NCBI GenBank assembly: GCA_031274765.1 | Contig: JAISPR010000086.1 | Span: 1 to 64,000 of the forward strand | Length of the DNA stretch: 64,000 nt | Direction: 5' to 3' | Source: Nitrososphaerota archaeon | GTDB taxonomy: Archaea > Thermoproteota > Bathyarchaeia > Bathyarchaeales > Bathycorpusculaceae | Shown here: in pieces, positions 53,641 to 62,161 of the stretch | How positions within the stretch are numbered: the first letter of the stretch is position 1 | How the letters are laid out: each line of letters begins with the position of its first letter | Program-made: the position numbers and the translations under genes | Notes under the pieces: generated by a model | The model's input: only the letters and a program-made list of their open reading frames with translations | The model's database searches: none | Told to the model about the DNA's origin: nothing

Positions 53641-54105
53641 TTGACGACTCCTCATGACGTTCCAGCTTCGATGTTCATTGACAGATTGGCAAAGTACTTA
53701 ATGGAAAATGTTGATGAAGTACAACCTTTACCATGGGCACCGTTTGCTAAAACTGGCAACCACGTCGAGAAGCAACCACAAAGTTCATCTTGGTGGTACA
53801 CAAGAAGCGCATCGATAATGCGTAAAGTCTATGTTCATGGTCCAATTGGACTGGAGAATCTCCGTTCAGACTATGGTGGAAGGAAAAATCGTGGCAGTAA
53901 ACCCAATCGGGCAACAAAAGCTGGAGGAGGTAATATACGCAAAGCCCTCAAACAACTTGAAGCTGCTGGTTTAGTCCAGATCACCCGCCCACAAGGAAGA
54001 ATCATGACACCTAAAGGGCGCAAAGTAGCACAAGAAGTCGCGGGAGACCTTGCAAAAGAGCTCTATAAAACTGTTCCTGAGCTCAAGAAGTATCAAGGCG
54101 AATAG
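53641..54105 (+). CDS. rps19e: Ribosomal protein S19e
   Basis: 154 residues from TTG 53641, giving the expected M-T-T-P-H-D-V-P-A start. W-W-Y-T-R-S-A-S-I-M-R-K-V-Y near 51, G-P-I-G-L-E-N-L-R and G-G-N-I-R-K-A-L-K-Q-L are signature S19e stretches. It is a small-subunit protein needed for 30S maturation. It leads the operon S19e, PDCD5, L39e, L31e. Confidence 0.95.
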   Translation: MTTPHDVPASMFIDRLAKYLMENVDEVQPLPWAPFAKTGNHVEKQPQSSSWWYTRSASIMRKVYVHGPIGLENLRSDYGGRKNRGSKPNRATKAGGGNIRKALKQLEAAGLVQITRPQGRIMTPKGRKVAQEVAGDLAKELYKTVPELKKYQGE

Positions 54106-54111
54106 GAAACC

Positions 54112-54441
54112 ATGTCAGATGATGAGCTTGAGCAAATACGCAAAAGAAAGCTTCTCTCGATGCAAAATCGCGTAAGCGATGAGCAGAGGCAAATTCAAGC
54201 TGAGCAACAAATTGAACAGCAAAAACAGGCGATCTTAGCAAAGATTTTAACGCCTGAAGCACGGCAAAGGCTAAATAACCTCAAAATGGTTAAACGGGAC
54301 TTTGCTGAACAGATCGAGATGCAGCTCATCGAGATGGCACAAGCCGGCAGATTGCCGATTCCACTCCCAGATACCCAGCTCAAGTCGATCCTAATCCAGC
54401 TTCAATCACGTAAACGAGAGACAACCATTAGAAGGATATAG
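54112..54441 (+). CDS. PDCD5-like DNA-binding protein
   Basis: 109 residues, highly helical and charged. A Q/E/R-rich N-terminal helix is followed by a three-helix core with L-T-P-E-A-R-Q-R-L-N-N-L near 45 and V-K-R-D-F-A-E-Q-I-E near 60. It belongs to the archaeal PDCD5/TFAR19 family, usually found between S19e and L39e as here. The molecular role is unsettled; related proteins bind DNA or chaperonins. Confidence 0.92.
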   Translation: MSDDELEQIRKRKLLSMQNRVSDEQRQIQAEQQIEQQKQAILAKILTPEARQRLNNLKMVKRDFAEQIEMQLIEMAQAGRLPIPLPDTQLKSILIQLQSRKRETTIRRI

Positions 54442-54445
54442 AAAA

Positions 54446-54604
54446 ATGGCAAGAGTAAAACCAACCGCGAAAAAACTCCGCTTAGCCAAAGCAGGTAGAG
54501 AATCGCAGTCCGTTCCAACATGGGTCATAGCAAGAACCGACGGCAAAGTCAGAATGAACCCTAAATCTAGACGCAATTGGCGAACCAGTAAAATAAAGCC
54601 GTAA
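54446..54604 (+). CDS. rpl39e: Ribosomal protein L39e
   Basis: 52 residues starting M-A-R-V-K-P-T-A-K-K and ending R-N-W-R-T-S-K-I-K-P, with V-P-T-W-V in the middle, the full L39e pattern. It sits near the exit tunnel of the large subunit. It lies 4 bases after the PDCD5-like gene. Confidence 0.95.
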   Translation: MARVKPTAKKLRLAKAGRESQSVPTWVIARTDGKVRMNPKSRRNWRTSKIKP

Positions 54605-54617
54605 GGAGAAAATAGCC

Positions 54618-55106
54618 ATGACAGAAGAAACTAAACAAGAACAAGTACTGCAAGAAGAACTAGAAGAGTTAGCAGAATTACCAGATGAAGAAAGCATAGA
54701 GGAAACTGTTAAACCAGAACAAGTGTCAACTATAGCGGGGACAGTACCTCAGAAAGCAGAAGAAGGTAAAGAAGAAGCTAAACCTAAACGTAAAAAGAAA
54801 GACGATGATATCGTTGAAGAAAAATTCTACACTATCCCACTCCAGCGAGCTTTAGTTCGTCCACCCAAAAAACGTGCACCACGTGCGATACAACTGGTCA
54901 GGCTTTTTGTAGCTAGACACATGAAACTTCAAGTAAAGTCTTCTGAAGAAGAGGAAAATGAAGAACTGCCTCAGCTTTTTATCAGTCCCGAGGTTAATGA
55001 AAAGATTTGGGGTCGGGGAATTGAAAAGCCGCCGCGTAAAATCAAAACACGTGTGACCAAAGATAAAGATGGAAACATAATTGTTTACTTGGCAGAAAAC
55101 CAGTAA
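54618..55106 (+). CDS. rpl31e: Ribosomal protein L31e with long acidic N-terminal extension
   Basis: 162 residues. The L31e core lies at about 68-162 (F-Y-T-I-P-L-Q-R-A-L, R-A-I-Q-L-V-R-L-F-V-A-R-H-M, S-P-E-V-N-E-K-I-W-G-R-G-I-E-K-P-P-R). Most archaeal L31e are near 90 residues. Here about 65 residues of E/K/Q-rich sequence precede the core and a short acidic insert (E-E-E-E-N-E-E) interrupts it. Preceded by AAGGAG 8 bases before the ATG. Confidence 0.93.
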   Translation: MTEETKQEQVLQEELEELAELPDEESIEETVKPEQVSTIAGTVPQKAEEGKEEAKPKRKKKDDDIVEEKFYTIPLQRALVRPPKKRAPRAIQLVRLFVARHMKLQVKSSEEEENEELPQLFISPEVNEKIWGRGIEKPPRKIKTRVTKDKDGNIIVYLAENQ

Positions 55107-55962
55107 TCTTCTTTTTATTCCCAATTTATTTAGTTGCCGTTTAACTGTTCTTATATAATTTAGTATACATATAGGCATGGGATACGTGTTTTAGTAACCT
55201 TCGTCTGTAAGGGTTATGGTTTGAGGGTTCAAACCCAAACTTTTCTGAGTTACGTAATATGTAGATCTTGTGAGTTTTTCAATTTTTCTACTATAACCTA
55301 TTTTTGATGGACTTTTTCGTGAAAACAGGTTATTCTCAGTAACATTTTACTAAAAATAATTGTTTTTTTACACGGGTGATTTTTTAGAGTTTTTTACTTT
55401 GAATACTTTTTCTGGTTTAGACATTTTATATGATTTGAAAAATATGTGTGGCTTGAATTTTGATAGTTCAACCTGAGTACTTAGTAGAAAAAAATGAAAA
55501 CTCATAGATCTAGAGTCTCTAAGAGCTCATAAGCCTTTTTAGGAACCTCAGTAGCATGCCGCTGACCATCCCAATTAATAGTCCAACACCGCGATAACAA
55601 AAAAATCCTCCCCCGAAACCCTCGACAAAATCCCGTTTAACGCAACAAATCATAAACCCGATACATCATCATAAGCGACAAATGATCAATAAACACCCAA
55701 GACCACAAACTCACCTCACACACCATACCCATCCGGCAATAACAAAAACAAAACACACCCCTGCATTCACATCCACCAGCATACGTTTGAGCCCCTCTTT
55801 TGCCCTAAGAACTGCCCCCGCGATTCTTCAAACAAATGATAAGGCTTCACATCACAACAAAACACCAAACAATTCACAGCATAGAACAAAACATAAACAC
55901 CCAAACATTACATTTTAGCAACAAATTCCACCACCCCACTCTTGAAGGATACCCGCATTTTT
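55107..55962. other. Decayed region between rpl31e and the transposase fragment
   Basis: About 850 bases. On the minus strand, near 55575-55505, the frame W-T-I-N-W-D-G-Q-R-H-A-T-E-V-P-K-K-A-Y-E-L-L looks like the end of a protein, perhaps another transposase, but it is broken by stops. The rest is A/C-rich. Whatever was inserted here has largely decayed. Confidence 0.4.
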
Positions 55963-56433
55963 TCAAATGTAGCTTATATTTCGTTTTTTTAAAACCCGCA
56001 TTACCGTCGTATCAGCCACACTATCAAGCACCCCATCCAAAACAACCTTATCCGCTATTAATTTCAGCGTCCAACATGCTCTACCCGCAGGAGGCGGACT
56101 ACAAGCAGTGGCTATAATGTGAGCTTCTATGTCACCAGTTATTTTTGGTTTAACGGGGGGAGTTTCACGTTTTTTTCGATACAGAACTCTATCTAGGCCG
56201 TGTTGGATGTATTGTTTGCGGAGTTTGTATATGTTTTCGGGGTGGAGTTTGCATTTTTGGGCGGTTTGTTTGACGGTTAAGTGGTTGGGGTTGTTTTCGT
56301 CTAGGTTTAGGAGTATTTTTGCGTGTTGATTTGTGAGGGGTTTGGTTGTTTTTGATTGGATTATTTTTTCTAGTTGGGTTTGTTCTTGGGGGGTTAGTTT
56401 AATTGTGTATTTTTGGCTTTTCAATATTTTCAA
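55963..56433 (-). pseudogene. IS630-type transposase, N-terminal fragment
   Basis: 156 residues carrying only the helix-turn-helix half: L-T-V-K-Q-T-A-Q-K-C near 53 and the IS630 stretch A-T-A-C-S-P-P-P-A-G-R-A-C-W-T-L near 108, ending R-V-L-K-K-R-N-I. The DDE catalytic half that should follow is absent. It lies between rpl31e and eif6, which are adjacent in many archaea, so an IS inserted here and then decayed. Confidence 0.75.
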
Positions 56434-56574
56434 TACTCCTCTGTGTGATGTTGTATGTGTGTGTTCGGTTATTTATAACAAACGTTTTAGAAGCAGTATT
56501 ATACTAGCCGCTAGAAACCGAACAAAATTTAAACAAAAATAATTGAGACAAAAGATGAAATCCGTGAACTTTAA

Positions 56575-57291
56575 ATGGGTGAAACAAGAACAGTATTACC
56601 GATTACAGGACAGGCGAAAATTTTGGTTGTTTACTTATCCAGTATTGTGGGAAGCGCAAGCATAGGCGTATATGCCTTAGCAACAGAGAGCATAGTGATT
56701 ATTCCAGTGATGGTTCCCCAAGATAAGGCTCAGGAATATGCGGATTGGCTCAAAGTTCAGCTCATCTACACCACCATTAGCGGTTCAGTGCTCGCTGGAA
56801 CTTTAGCGTGTGCAAACAGCAACGGCATGTTGCTTTCTAATGCCATTCGTGATGAGGAACTAAATCGCATAAAAGAAACTTACAAAGGCAATATCACCAT
56901 TATGGAAAACAAAAAGAACGCCTACGGTAACCTTGTACTCGCCAACGACAAAGGTGCAATCGTAGATCCACGTTTCAAACCCAAAGAAATTAAACAAATT
57001 TCAGACACATTAGGCGTAGAAACAGTACCGGCTGAAATTGCCGCTCTTCCCTATGTTGGATCACTAGCAGTTGCAACCAATAGAGGCGTTTTTACTCATC
57101 CCCTCCTAAAAGATGAAGAAAAAAAAATTCTTGAAAATATATTCAAAGTCCCTGTTGACGTAGGCACAATTAATTGCGGCATCCCCTATATTGGCACAGG
57201 CGTAATTGCTAACAGCAACGCTATCGTGGCAGGTTCCATGACTACGGGACCTGAAATGTTTATGCTCGAGCAGGCATTGGGCACACTATAG
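56575..57291 (+). CDS. eif6: Translation initiation factor aIF6
   Basis: 238 residues with the five-fold pseudo-repeat of eIF6: repeated blocks such as S-I-G-V-Y, N-S-N-G-M-L-L, N-A-Y-G-N-L-V-L-A-N-D-K-G, Y-V-G-S-L-A-V-A-T-N-R-G and I-N-C-G-I-P-Y-I-G-T-G-V-I-A-N. It binds the large subunit and prevents premature joining. The N-terminus is about 15 residues longer than usual. It is separated from its usual partner rpl31e by 1.5 kb of insertion debris, so it now needs its own promoter. Confidence 0.93.
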   Translation: MGETRTVLPITGQAKILVVYLSSIVGSASIGVYALATESIVIIPVMVPQDKAQEYADWLKVQLIYTTISGSVLAGTLACANSNGMLLSNAIRDEELNRIKETYKGNITIMENKKNAYGNLVLANDKGAIVDPRFKPKEIKQISDTLGVETVPAEIAALPYVGSLAVATNRGVFTHPLLKDEEKKILENIFKVPVDVGTINCGIPYIGTGVIANSNAIVAGSMTTGPEMFMLEQALGTL

Positions 57292-57306
57292 AGTAAAATA
57301 CACGAG

Positions 57307-57400
57307 TTGAACGTTACTACTCAGCAGGAGCATATAGTGCTATTTTTCGCCTGTAAACCGCTATGTACAGTGGTTTTTCTGCAAAAATATTGTTGTGACA
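57307..57400. repeat. Dispersed structured repeat, copy B
   Basis: Partner of 28567-28660. The common core is CCTGTAAACC-GCTATG...GTGGTTTTTCTGC followed by AAAAATAT. It begins 16 bases after the eif6 stop, where it could also act as a 3'-end structure. Confidence 0.6.
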
Positions 57401-57451
57401 GAAGGAAAATAAGAATAAACATAGGGTTATTTTGTTGTAAAAATACTACAT

Positions 57452-57465
57452 AGCAGGAACCTGCT
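57452..57465. repeat. Perfect short hairpin
   Basis: AGCAGG-AA-CCTGCT downstream of repeat copy B. A second hairpin TAGAC-TGTTT-GTCTA follows near 57512. Roles unknown. Confidence 0.35.
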
Positions 57466-57930
57466 GAGCAGTAACAGTTAAACAACCCTTAACATAGAGA
57501 TACAAAGAAAACTAGACTGTTTGTCTATGAGCAAGACGTTACACAATAGTTATCTACCAACCCCTAAACAGACATAAATACATAATTTTTTTATCCACAA
57601 CCATACCAAACTCAAATAAACAAATACCGACTTACTAAAAACACACCACAAAAATAGTAACCAAAATACACTACACAAACCACCCAACCCACATCACCAA
57701 TCATCCACAAAACACAAGAAACACAACCAAACATACCACCATAAACCCAACCATAAAATAGTCAACAAATAAACTACAAACAACACATACAGCAACCACC
57801 CAAACAGCAGCTCAACCAGGACATAATGCACTGCTTGAGACCAAAATTAACCGAGTTTATTAGCCACACTCAAGATCAATTGCGCCGTTAAACACATAAA
57901 TTCATACTCTGCATCGACTATTAATTCAGA
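57466..57930. other. A/C-rich intergenic region
   Basis: About 465 bases; from 57590 to 57800 the plus strand is almost only A, C and some T. No gene. It resembles the A/C-rich gaps at 43640 and 55640. Confidence 0.45.
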
Positions 57931-58848
57931 TTATAACATCCGAATAAATGCACCAAGCAAAGTAAACAATCCCACAATCAATGAAATAATCAAAACCACT
58001 TGGCGTTCAGTTAGAGGTCTCCGATAGGTTATGATAGTTACAAGACTTTTTCTACTATTGGCACAAAGTTTTTTGCCATCAAAAGTTACTGATGCTTTTT
58101 TACCTATCAAAAACGCTGAAAGCAATATAAGAGCTGAATTGAAGATAAAGGGGAGAAGGGAGATAAATAGATTCACTTTTAAATCAGATATAACCGCAAA
58201 GGAAGCAACCGTCATACCTATCGTAAATGAACCCGTATTGCCGACAAAAATTTTCCCTGAAACATTAAATACCGCCAAGATTAACCAGAACAAAAGCGGC
58301 CCAACCATAAGCATATAGTTTGGCGAGAAAACCATCAAACCAGCGATAACTATAGCCGGACAAATAGATTCAAGCCCATTTAGGCCCCCTAACTGATTTA
58401 CAACATTGGTCACTATCATAACGATTAAAGGAATTATAATATAGAAATAAGCAATACCAAAATCCACCATCCCCACAAGCGGCAGAGTTATACTTGTTCT
58501 AGCATCGATTGCCTGAGCATAGTAAATCAGCGGCAATGCCGCTATAAGAGGCATAAACGCTTTGTAGCGCCATTTCAAATCTATCCAGTCATCCATCATG
58601 CCCATAAAACCACCAAAAAGAACGCATACCGCTAATGTAAAGGCAGCAGAAATAGGTTCAGGATTAACACTTTGTTGCCAAAAATAAACCAAAAAAAGAT
58701 AAACGGTTGTGAAAAGGACATAAAAAGCCCCTAACCCGTTGGGAATTAAAGGGCGCCCAACTTTGTGCTGGTCAGGAACCCTTGGAAACACTTTACGCCG
58801 CTTCCCACAAGCCCGATTTATTAGTGCGCAGCATTGTATAGATCCCAC
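57931..58848 (-). CDS. GPT/MraY-family glycosyl-1-phosphate transferase (AglH-like)
   Basis: 305 residues with about nine membrane helices. F-G-G-F-M-G-M-M-D-D-W-I-D-L near 82 carries the catalytic Asp pair, N-V-V-N-Q-L-G-G-L-N-G-L-E near 148 and F-V-G-N-T-G-S-F near 206 complete the active site. It transfers a sugar-phosphate to a polyprenyl phosphate, the first step of N-glycan assembly. It overlaps the end of aglB by 28 bases. The first membrane helix usual for the family is missing, so the N-terminus may be shortened or the start lies elsewhere. Confidence 0.82.
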   Translation of the reverse strand: MGSIQCCALINRACGKRRKVFPRVPDQHKVGRPLIPNGLGAFYVLFTTVYLFLVYFWQQSVNPEPISAAFTLAVCVLFGGFMGMMDDWIDLKWRYKAFMPLIAALPLIYYAQAIDARTSITLPLVGMVDFGIAYFYIIIPLIVMIVTNVVNQLGGLNGLESICPAIVIAGLMVFSPNYMLMVGPLLFWLILAVFNVSGKIFVGNTGSFTIGMTVASFAVISDLKVNLFISLLPFIFNSALILLSAFLIGKKASVTFDGKKLCANSRKSLVTIITYRRPLTERQVVLIISLIVGLFTLLGAFIRML

Positions 58849-61082
58849 TGGATTTCATAGATTGCCACCAAAGGCACTAACCCGCCATACTGGAAGGGCG
58901 AGGTATATAGACCCGCATAATATATGCCCTTGAAGTATTGCGACGGCTCAAGTTCTAGATCAGGTGCAAACGTCACATCTTCAAAGTTGGCCATCAGGTT
59001 ATAACAATACGTCACTTCAGCATCATTTAGAAGCAATTCAACAACAGAGCTAAGCCCGCGATCATTCCATTGCCACCCACCTGAGACTTGTTCCCCAAAA
59101 GCGGTTTCATTTGTCCAAGCATCAGCAGCACTAATAAAGCCCTGGTCTATGAAGCGCTGTTTATCCTGCCCAGAAATACGTGCCATCCATACCCATTTGC
59201 CTTCGTCACCATACCCTGCAGGGTACACATTATAGACAGTTTCTGATTGTTGTTGGACCACTAGTACGGTGAAAACAGCAATATATTTGACATTTTTTTG
59301 ACCATATGAAGAGAGCATTGCCAGGGATTGGTTTTCATTACCCATGTATATGAAGCCTATGTTTGCTATCTGGGTGCCGTTTACAGTGGTATTGTCGGCC
59401 ATGCTGGTTACATTTCCAAGATCACTTAGCCAGTTACCATAGTCCCACCACATAACCACAACATCAGTCGATTCAACATTAGTTTGGAGCCAGTTAACGG
59501 CATCAAGCCATACAGGGATATTTGCATTCAAGTTGGCGCCGCCCACAGGGAGACTGCCGCCGCTGATTGCTGTAGGCGTATATGCTTGTGATACCGCGCG
59601 AGGCATACCACCGGATTGGGGTGAAAACGCCAAGTTTGACACTATAAGCACAAATATAATGATAATCGCTAGGCCACTGTATTCTCGGCTAACCCGCAGC
59701 ATTTTACGTTTAGCTTTCACAAGGTTTTTAGAGGTGCCTTTTAGCAAAGCGACAAAGGGTGTTATTGTTCCAAATATACCTATGGCGGCAATTATAGCAT
59801 AGGCAGGTGCAAAAATCACCAATAACCGCACCATTGAAGTTGCGAAGTATAGTGAAGTTGTTGCGAAAAGCAACAAGAATATATTTCTATTAGTTGGATT
59901 GCGTAACGTGAAGTATAAGCCGACTAGGAAAAACAAGATACCAATACCTAGTTCTATGTAGATATTACCCCAGCCAGATAATCGCTGTTCGGCCACGGAG
60001 TCCACAAGTGGCGAAGATGCGCGGATAAAGGGATTTAGCACGGTAATGAATTTTCCTGCAAGACTGGAGAGTGAACCGGTTAGCCAGAGGCCAATAAATC
60101 CTCCGATTACAGCAACCATTGATGCACTGACTAGGGTTAATTTGCTTTTTATGGTGATGTTGTTGCGCATGAGTTCGGCAAGGATTAGCACTAAAAATAC
60201 AGCGGCGACAGGGAGAATTGCACCTGAAACTAGATAGTTTAGGCCGATGTAGGGAACTTTGGTGCCTATCATTAGGGCTAAGCCAAAGGTTATGCTGTAG
60301 GTTATGAGAAGGCGTTGACTGTAGCGCTTAAGGAGGACCAAAACAAAGACAAAGAGGCTGGCTAGACCAATGATATAGTATGCGGCGCCCCAGCCGGAGA
60401 TAAAGTATGCTAAGGATAAGCCGGCGCCTAAAGAGTAGATAAGGGAGGCTTTGAGTGAGCGTTTACTGTCCATGGAGCGCATAAAGAGGAATATGAAAAG
60501 GACCATCCCCAATACGCCTGGAACTTCAGTGTCAAAAAAGCCCAAGGAGCTTCGTTGCAGAAAAGATGGCGCTATGGCCAGGAATAATGCGGCAGATAAA
60601 CCGACGGCTTTGCCGCCCATATCTTTGCCTATGAAGTAGAGAATTAAACATGAAAGTGCAGCCATAAAGGCGGGTAGGATTGCACAAAAAGTCATCAGGT
60701 CAATGTTTCCAAAAAGCGAGACGACTCCATAGAGTATTGTGGCTGTCATTGGCAGGGCAGGCAATAAGCTAGACATATCTAAACCTACGGGGTACCATTT
60801 CATTGCATTAATCCAAGGTGTGGGGTAGTAGGGTGAAAGGAGGCCGTTGTCTACCATGTGTTTGGTTGCGCTAAACTGGTAGTAGGGGTCAAACTCGTTG
60901 AGGTATGAGGTTCCGGCTGTAAGATTTTCCCATCGTAGTGGTAATAGACGAATTGTAACTGCTATGAAGAGTATGAGAACTAGTGCTGCAACTGCTATGA
61001 TTGTGCCATGGCTTATTTGGATTCCAAACCTATTGAAACCTGATAAGCTGTTGCCGAGTCGTTCTTTGAATGTTTCCCCCAA
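58821..61082 (-). CDS. aglB: Oligosaccharyltransferase AglB/STT3
   Basis: 753 residues. About twelve membrane helices carry N-E-F-D-P-Y-Y-Q near 62-69 with the catalytic Asp and G-F-F-D-T-E near 187. The C-terminal outside domain has W-W-D-Y-G-N-W near 540, the STT3 signature that holds the sequon. It moves a lipid-linked glycan to Asn in N-x-S/T of secreted proteins, of which this window has many. Operon with the GPT-like gene downstream. Confidence 0.95.
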   Translation of the reverse strand: MGETFKERLGNSLSGFNRFGIQISHGTIIAVAALVLILFIAVTIRLLPLRWENLTAGTSYLNEFDPYYQFSATKHMVDNGLLSPYYPTPWINAMKWYPVGLDMSSLLPALPMTATILYGVVSLFGNIDLMTFCAILPAFMAALSCLILYFIGKDMGGKAVGLSAALFLAIAPSFLQRSSLGFFDTEVPGVLGMVLFIFLFMRSMDSKRSLKASLIYSLGAGLSLAYFISGWGAAYYIIGLASLFVFVLVLLKRYSQRLLITYSITFGLALMIGTKVPYIGLNYLVSGAILPVAAVFLVLILAELMRNNITIKSKLTLVSASMVAVIGGFIGLWLTGSLSSLAGKFITVLNPFIRASSPLVDSVAEQRLSGWGNIYIELGIGILFFLVGLYFTLRNPTNRNIFLLLFATTSLYFATSMVRLLVIFAPAYAIIAAIGIFGTITPFVALLKGTSKNLVKAKRKMLRVSREYSGLAIIIIFVLIVSNLAFSPQSGGMPRAVSQAYTPTAISGGSLPVGGANLNANIPVWLDAVNWLQTNVESTDVVVMWWDYGNWLSDLGNVTSMADNTTVNGTQIANIGFIYMGNENQSLAMLSSYGQKNVKYIAVFTVLVVQQQSETVYNVYPAGYGDEGKWVWMARISGQDKQRFIDQGFISAADAWTNETAFGEQVSGGWQWNDRGLSSVVELLLNDAEVTYCYNLMANFEDVTFAPDLELEPSQYFKGIYYAGLYTSPFQYGGLVPLVAIYEIQWDLYNAAH

Positions 61083-61137
61083 TTAGGTCATCGCTCCAAT
61101 GTATATTTCTAATTGTACTATTTTACACATGAGAGAT

Positions 61138-61818
61138 TTATTTATGGCTTTCCAAAGGGACTTGCATTAATTTTGCATCTGGAAAAGGCTTTTTTATATG
61201 CATAATCACCCAAGGACTATATTTTACAATACGACGTAAACCAAAAATTTTTTCTAAACATGCTAAAATATACACCATATTGTTCTGTGAGGTTCTACCC
61301 ATCGGTAACCAGTTATACCCCAACTTCTTTTTGACCCAACCCCCTGTTTTAGACATACACTCCAGCACCTCACCATAGGAGTGTCGATATGATTTTCCCC
61401 GCAGAGCCTTTAGCCGCGCTTTTAGACTTGATTTATTACCAAACGATAAAACAGCAGAAGCCCCGGGTTTAAGAGCACGCACACACTCACTCAAAGCTTG
61501 ATCCAACTCAGGAATGTAATCAAGCACCTCAATCATGAAAACAACGTCAAATACACCCTCTTTTAAGGGTAAACATCTTGCATCAGCCAAAATAATGTTA
61601 ACTTGGCAAGCTTTTTGTTTGAGACGTCTAAGCGCGTAAGCATTTATGTCTATGCTAACAACTTGTACTTTACTGTTTTGGGGAAGCAATGAAAAACGTC
61701 CTGCTTCAGCACCCACATCCATCACGGAGAGGGGTTCTTGAGATAAATCAACAGCTTTAGAGATAAAATCGGTTTCAATCTCTGTTAGGTACTTCCCCAT
61801 CCGGGTTTTAGCAGCCAT
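61138..61818 (-). CDS. SAM-dependent methyltransferase (class I)
   Basis: 226 residues. V-M-D-V-G-A-E-A-G-R-F near 33 is motif I, V-S-I-D-I-N near 54 motif II, A-D-A-R-C-L-P near 78, and F-D-V-V-F-M-I-E-V-L-D-Y near 89. It resembles Methyltransf_11 proteins that modify lipids or small molecules. The substrate is unknown. It lies 55 bases upstream of aglB on the same strand, so a role in glycan or lipid modification is possible. Confidence 0.8.
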   Translation of the reverse strand: MAAKTRMGKYLTEIETDFISKAVDLSQEPLSVMDVGAEAGRFSLLPQNSKVQVVSIDINAYALRRLKQKACQVNIILADARCLPLKEGVFDVVFMIEVLDYIPELDQALSECVRALKPGASAVLSFGNKSSLKARLKALRGKSYRHSYGEVLECMSKTGGWVKKKLGYNWLPMGRTSQNNMVYILACLEKIFGLRRIVKYSPWVIMHIKKPFPDAKLMQVPLESHK

Positions 61819-61877
61819 TTCCCAGTGAGTTTCAAAGGAACAATCAGACAGCCGACATACCCCGCTATAATTTCAAC

Positions 61878-62048
61878 TCAGCGCTTGTTTAGAGGTTTTA
61901 TTTCAACGTCAATAGGAAGCAGGGATAACTTGCGATTGCAGTTTGGACAGTTCCCGCCATGTTGTTGAATAATTTCATCTGGCGGTTTTAATTCAGATCC
62001 CTCATATAGAACATGATTGCACCCATGACAAACAACCCGTTGCGGCAT
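61878..62048 (-). CDS. 56-residue zinc-ribbon protein
   Basis: C-H-G-C near 7-10 and C-P-N-C near 34-37 form a small zinc ribbon; it starts M-P-Q-R-V-V and ends K-P-L-N-K-R. Small archaeal proteins of this kind with two C-x-x-C pairs are common near topoisomerase genes. It is divergent from topA. The function is unknown. Confidence 0.65.
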   Translation of the reverse strand: MPQRVVCHGCNHVLYEGSELKPPDEIIQQHGGNCPNCNRKLSLLPIDVEIKPLNKR

Positions 62049-62161
62049 CACTTATCAAGAATCAATACCACAGGAGACATATTTATTAGTTGCTAAAACT
62101 CCAGAGGCAACAGTAATGCATAAAATTGTAGCGTTTAGAGGATAAAATAATTTGAATATAT

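Noticed and set aside
55200-55250. tRNA gene
   Set aside because: GGGTTCAAACCC looks like a T-loop, but no T-stem, acceptor or anticodon arm can be formed around it.
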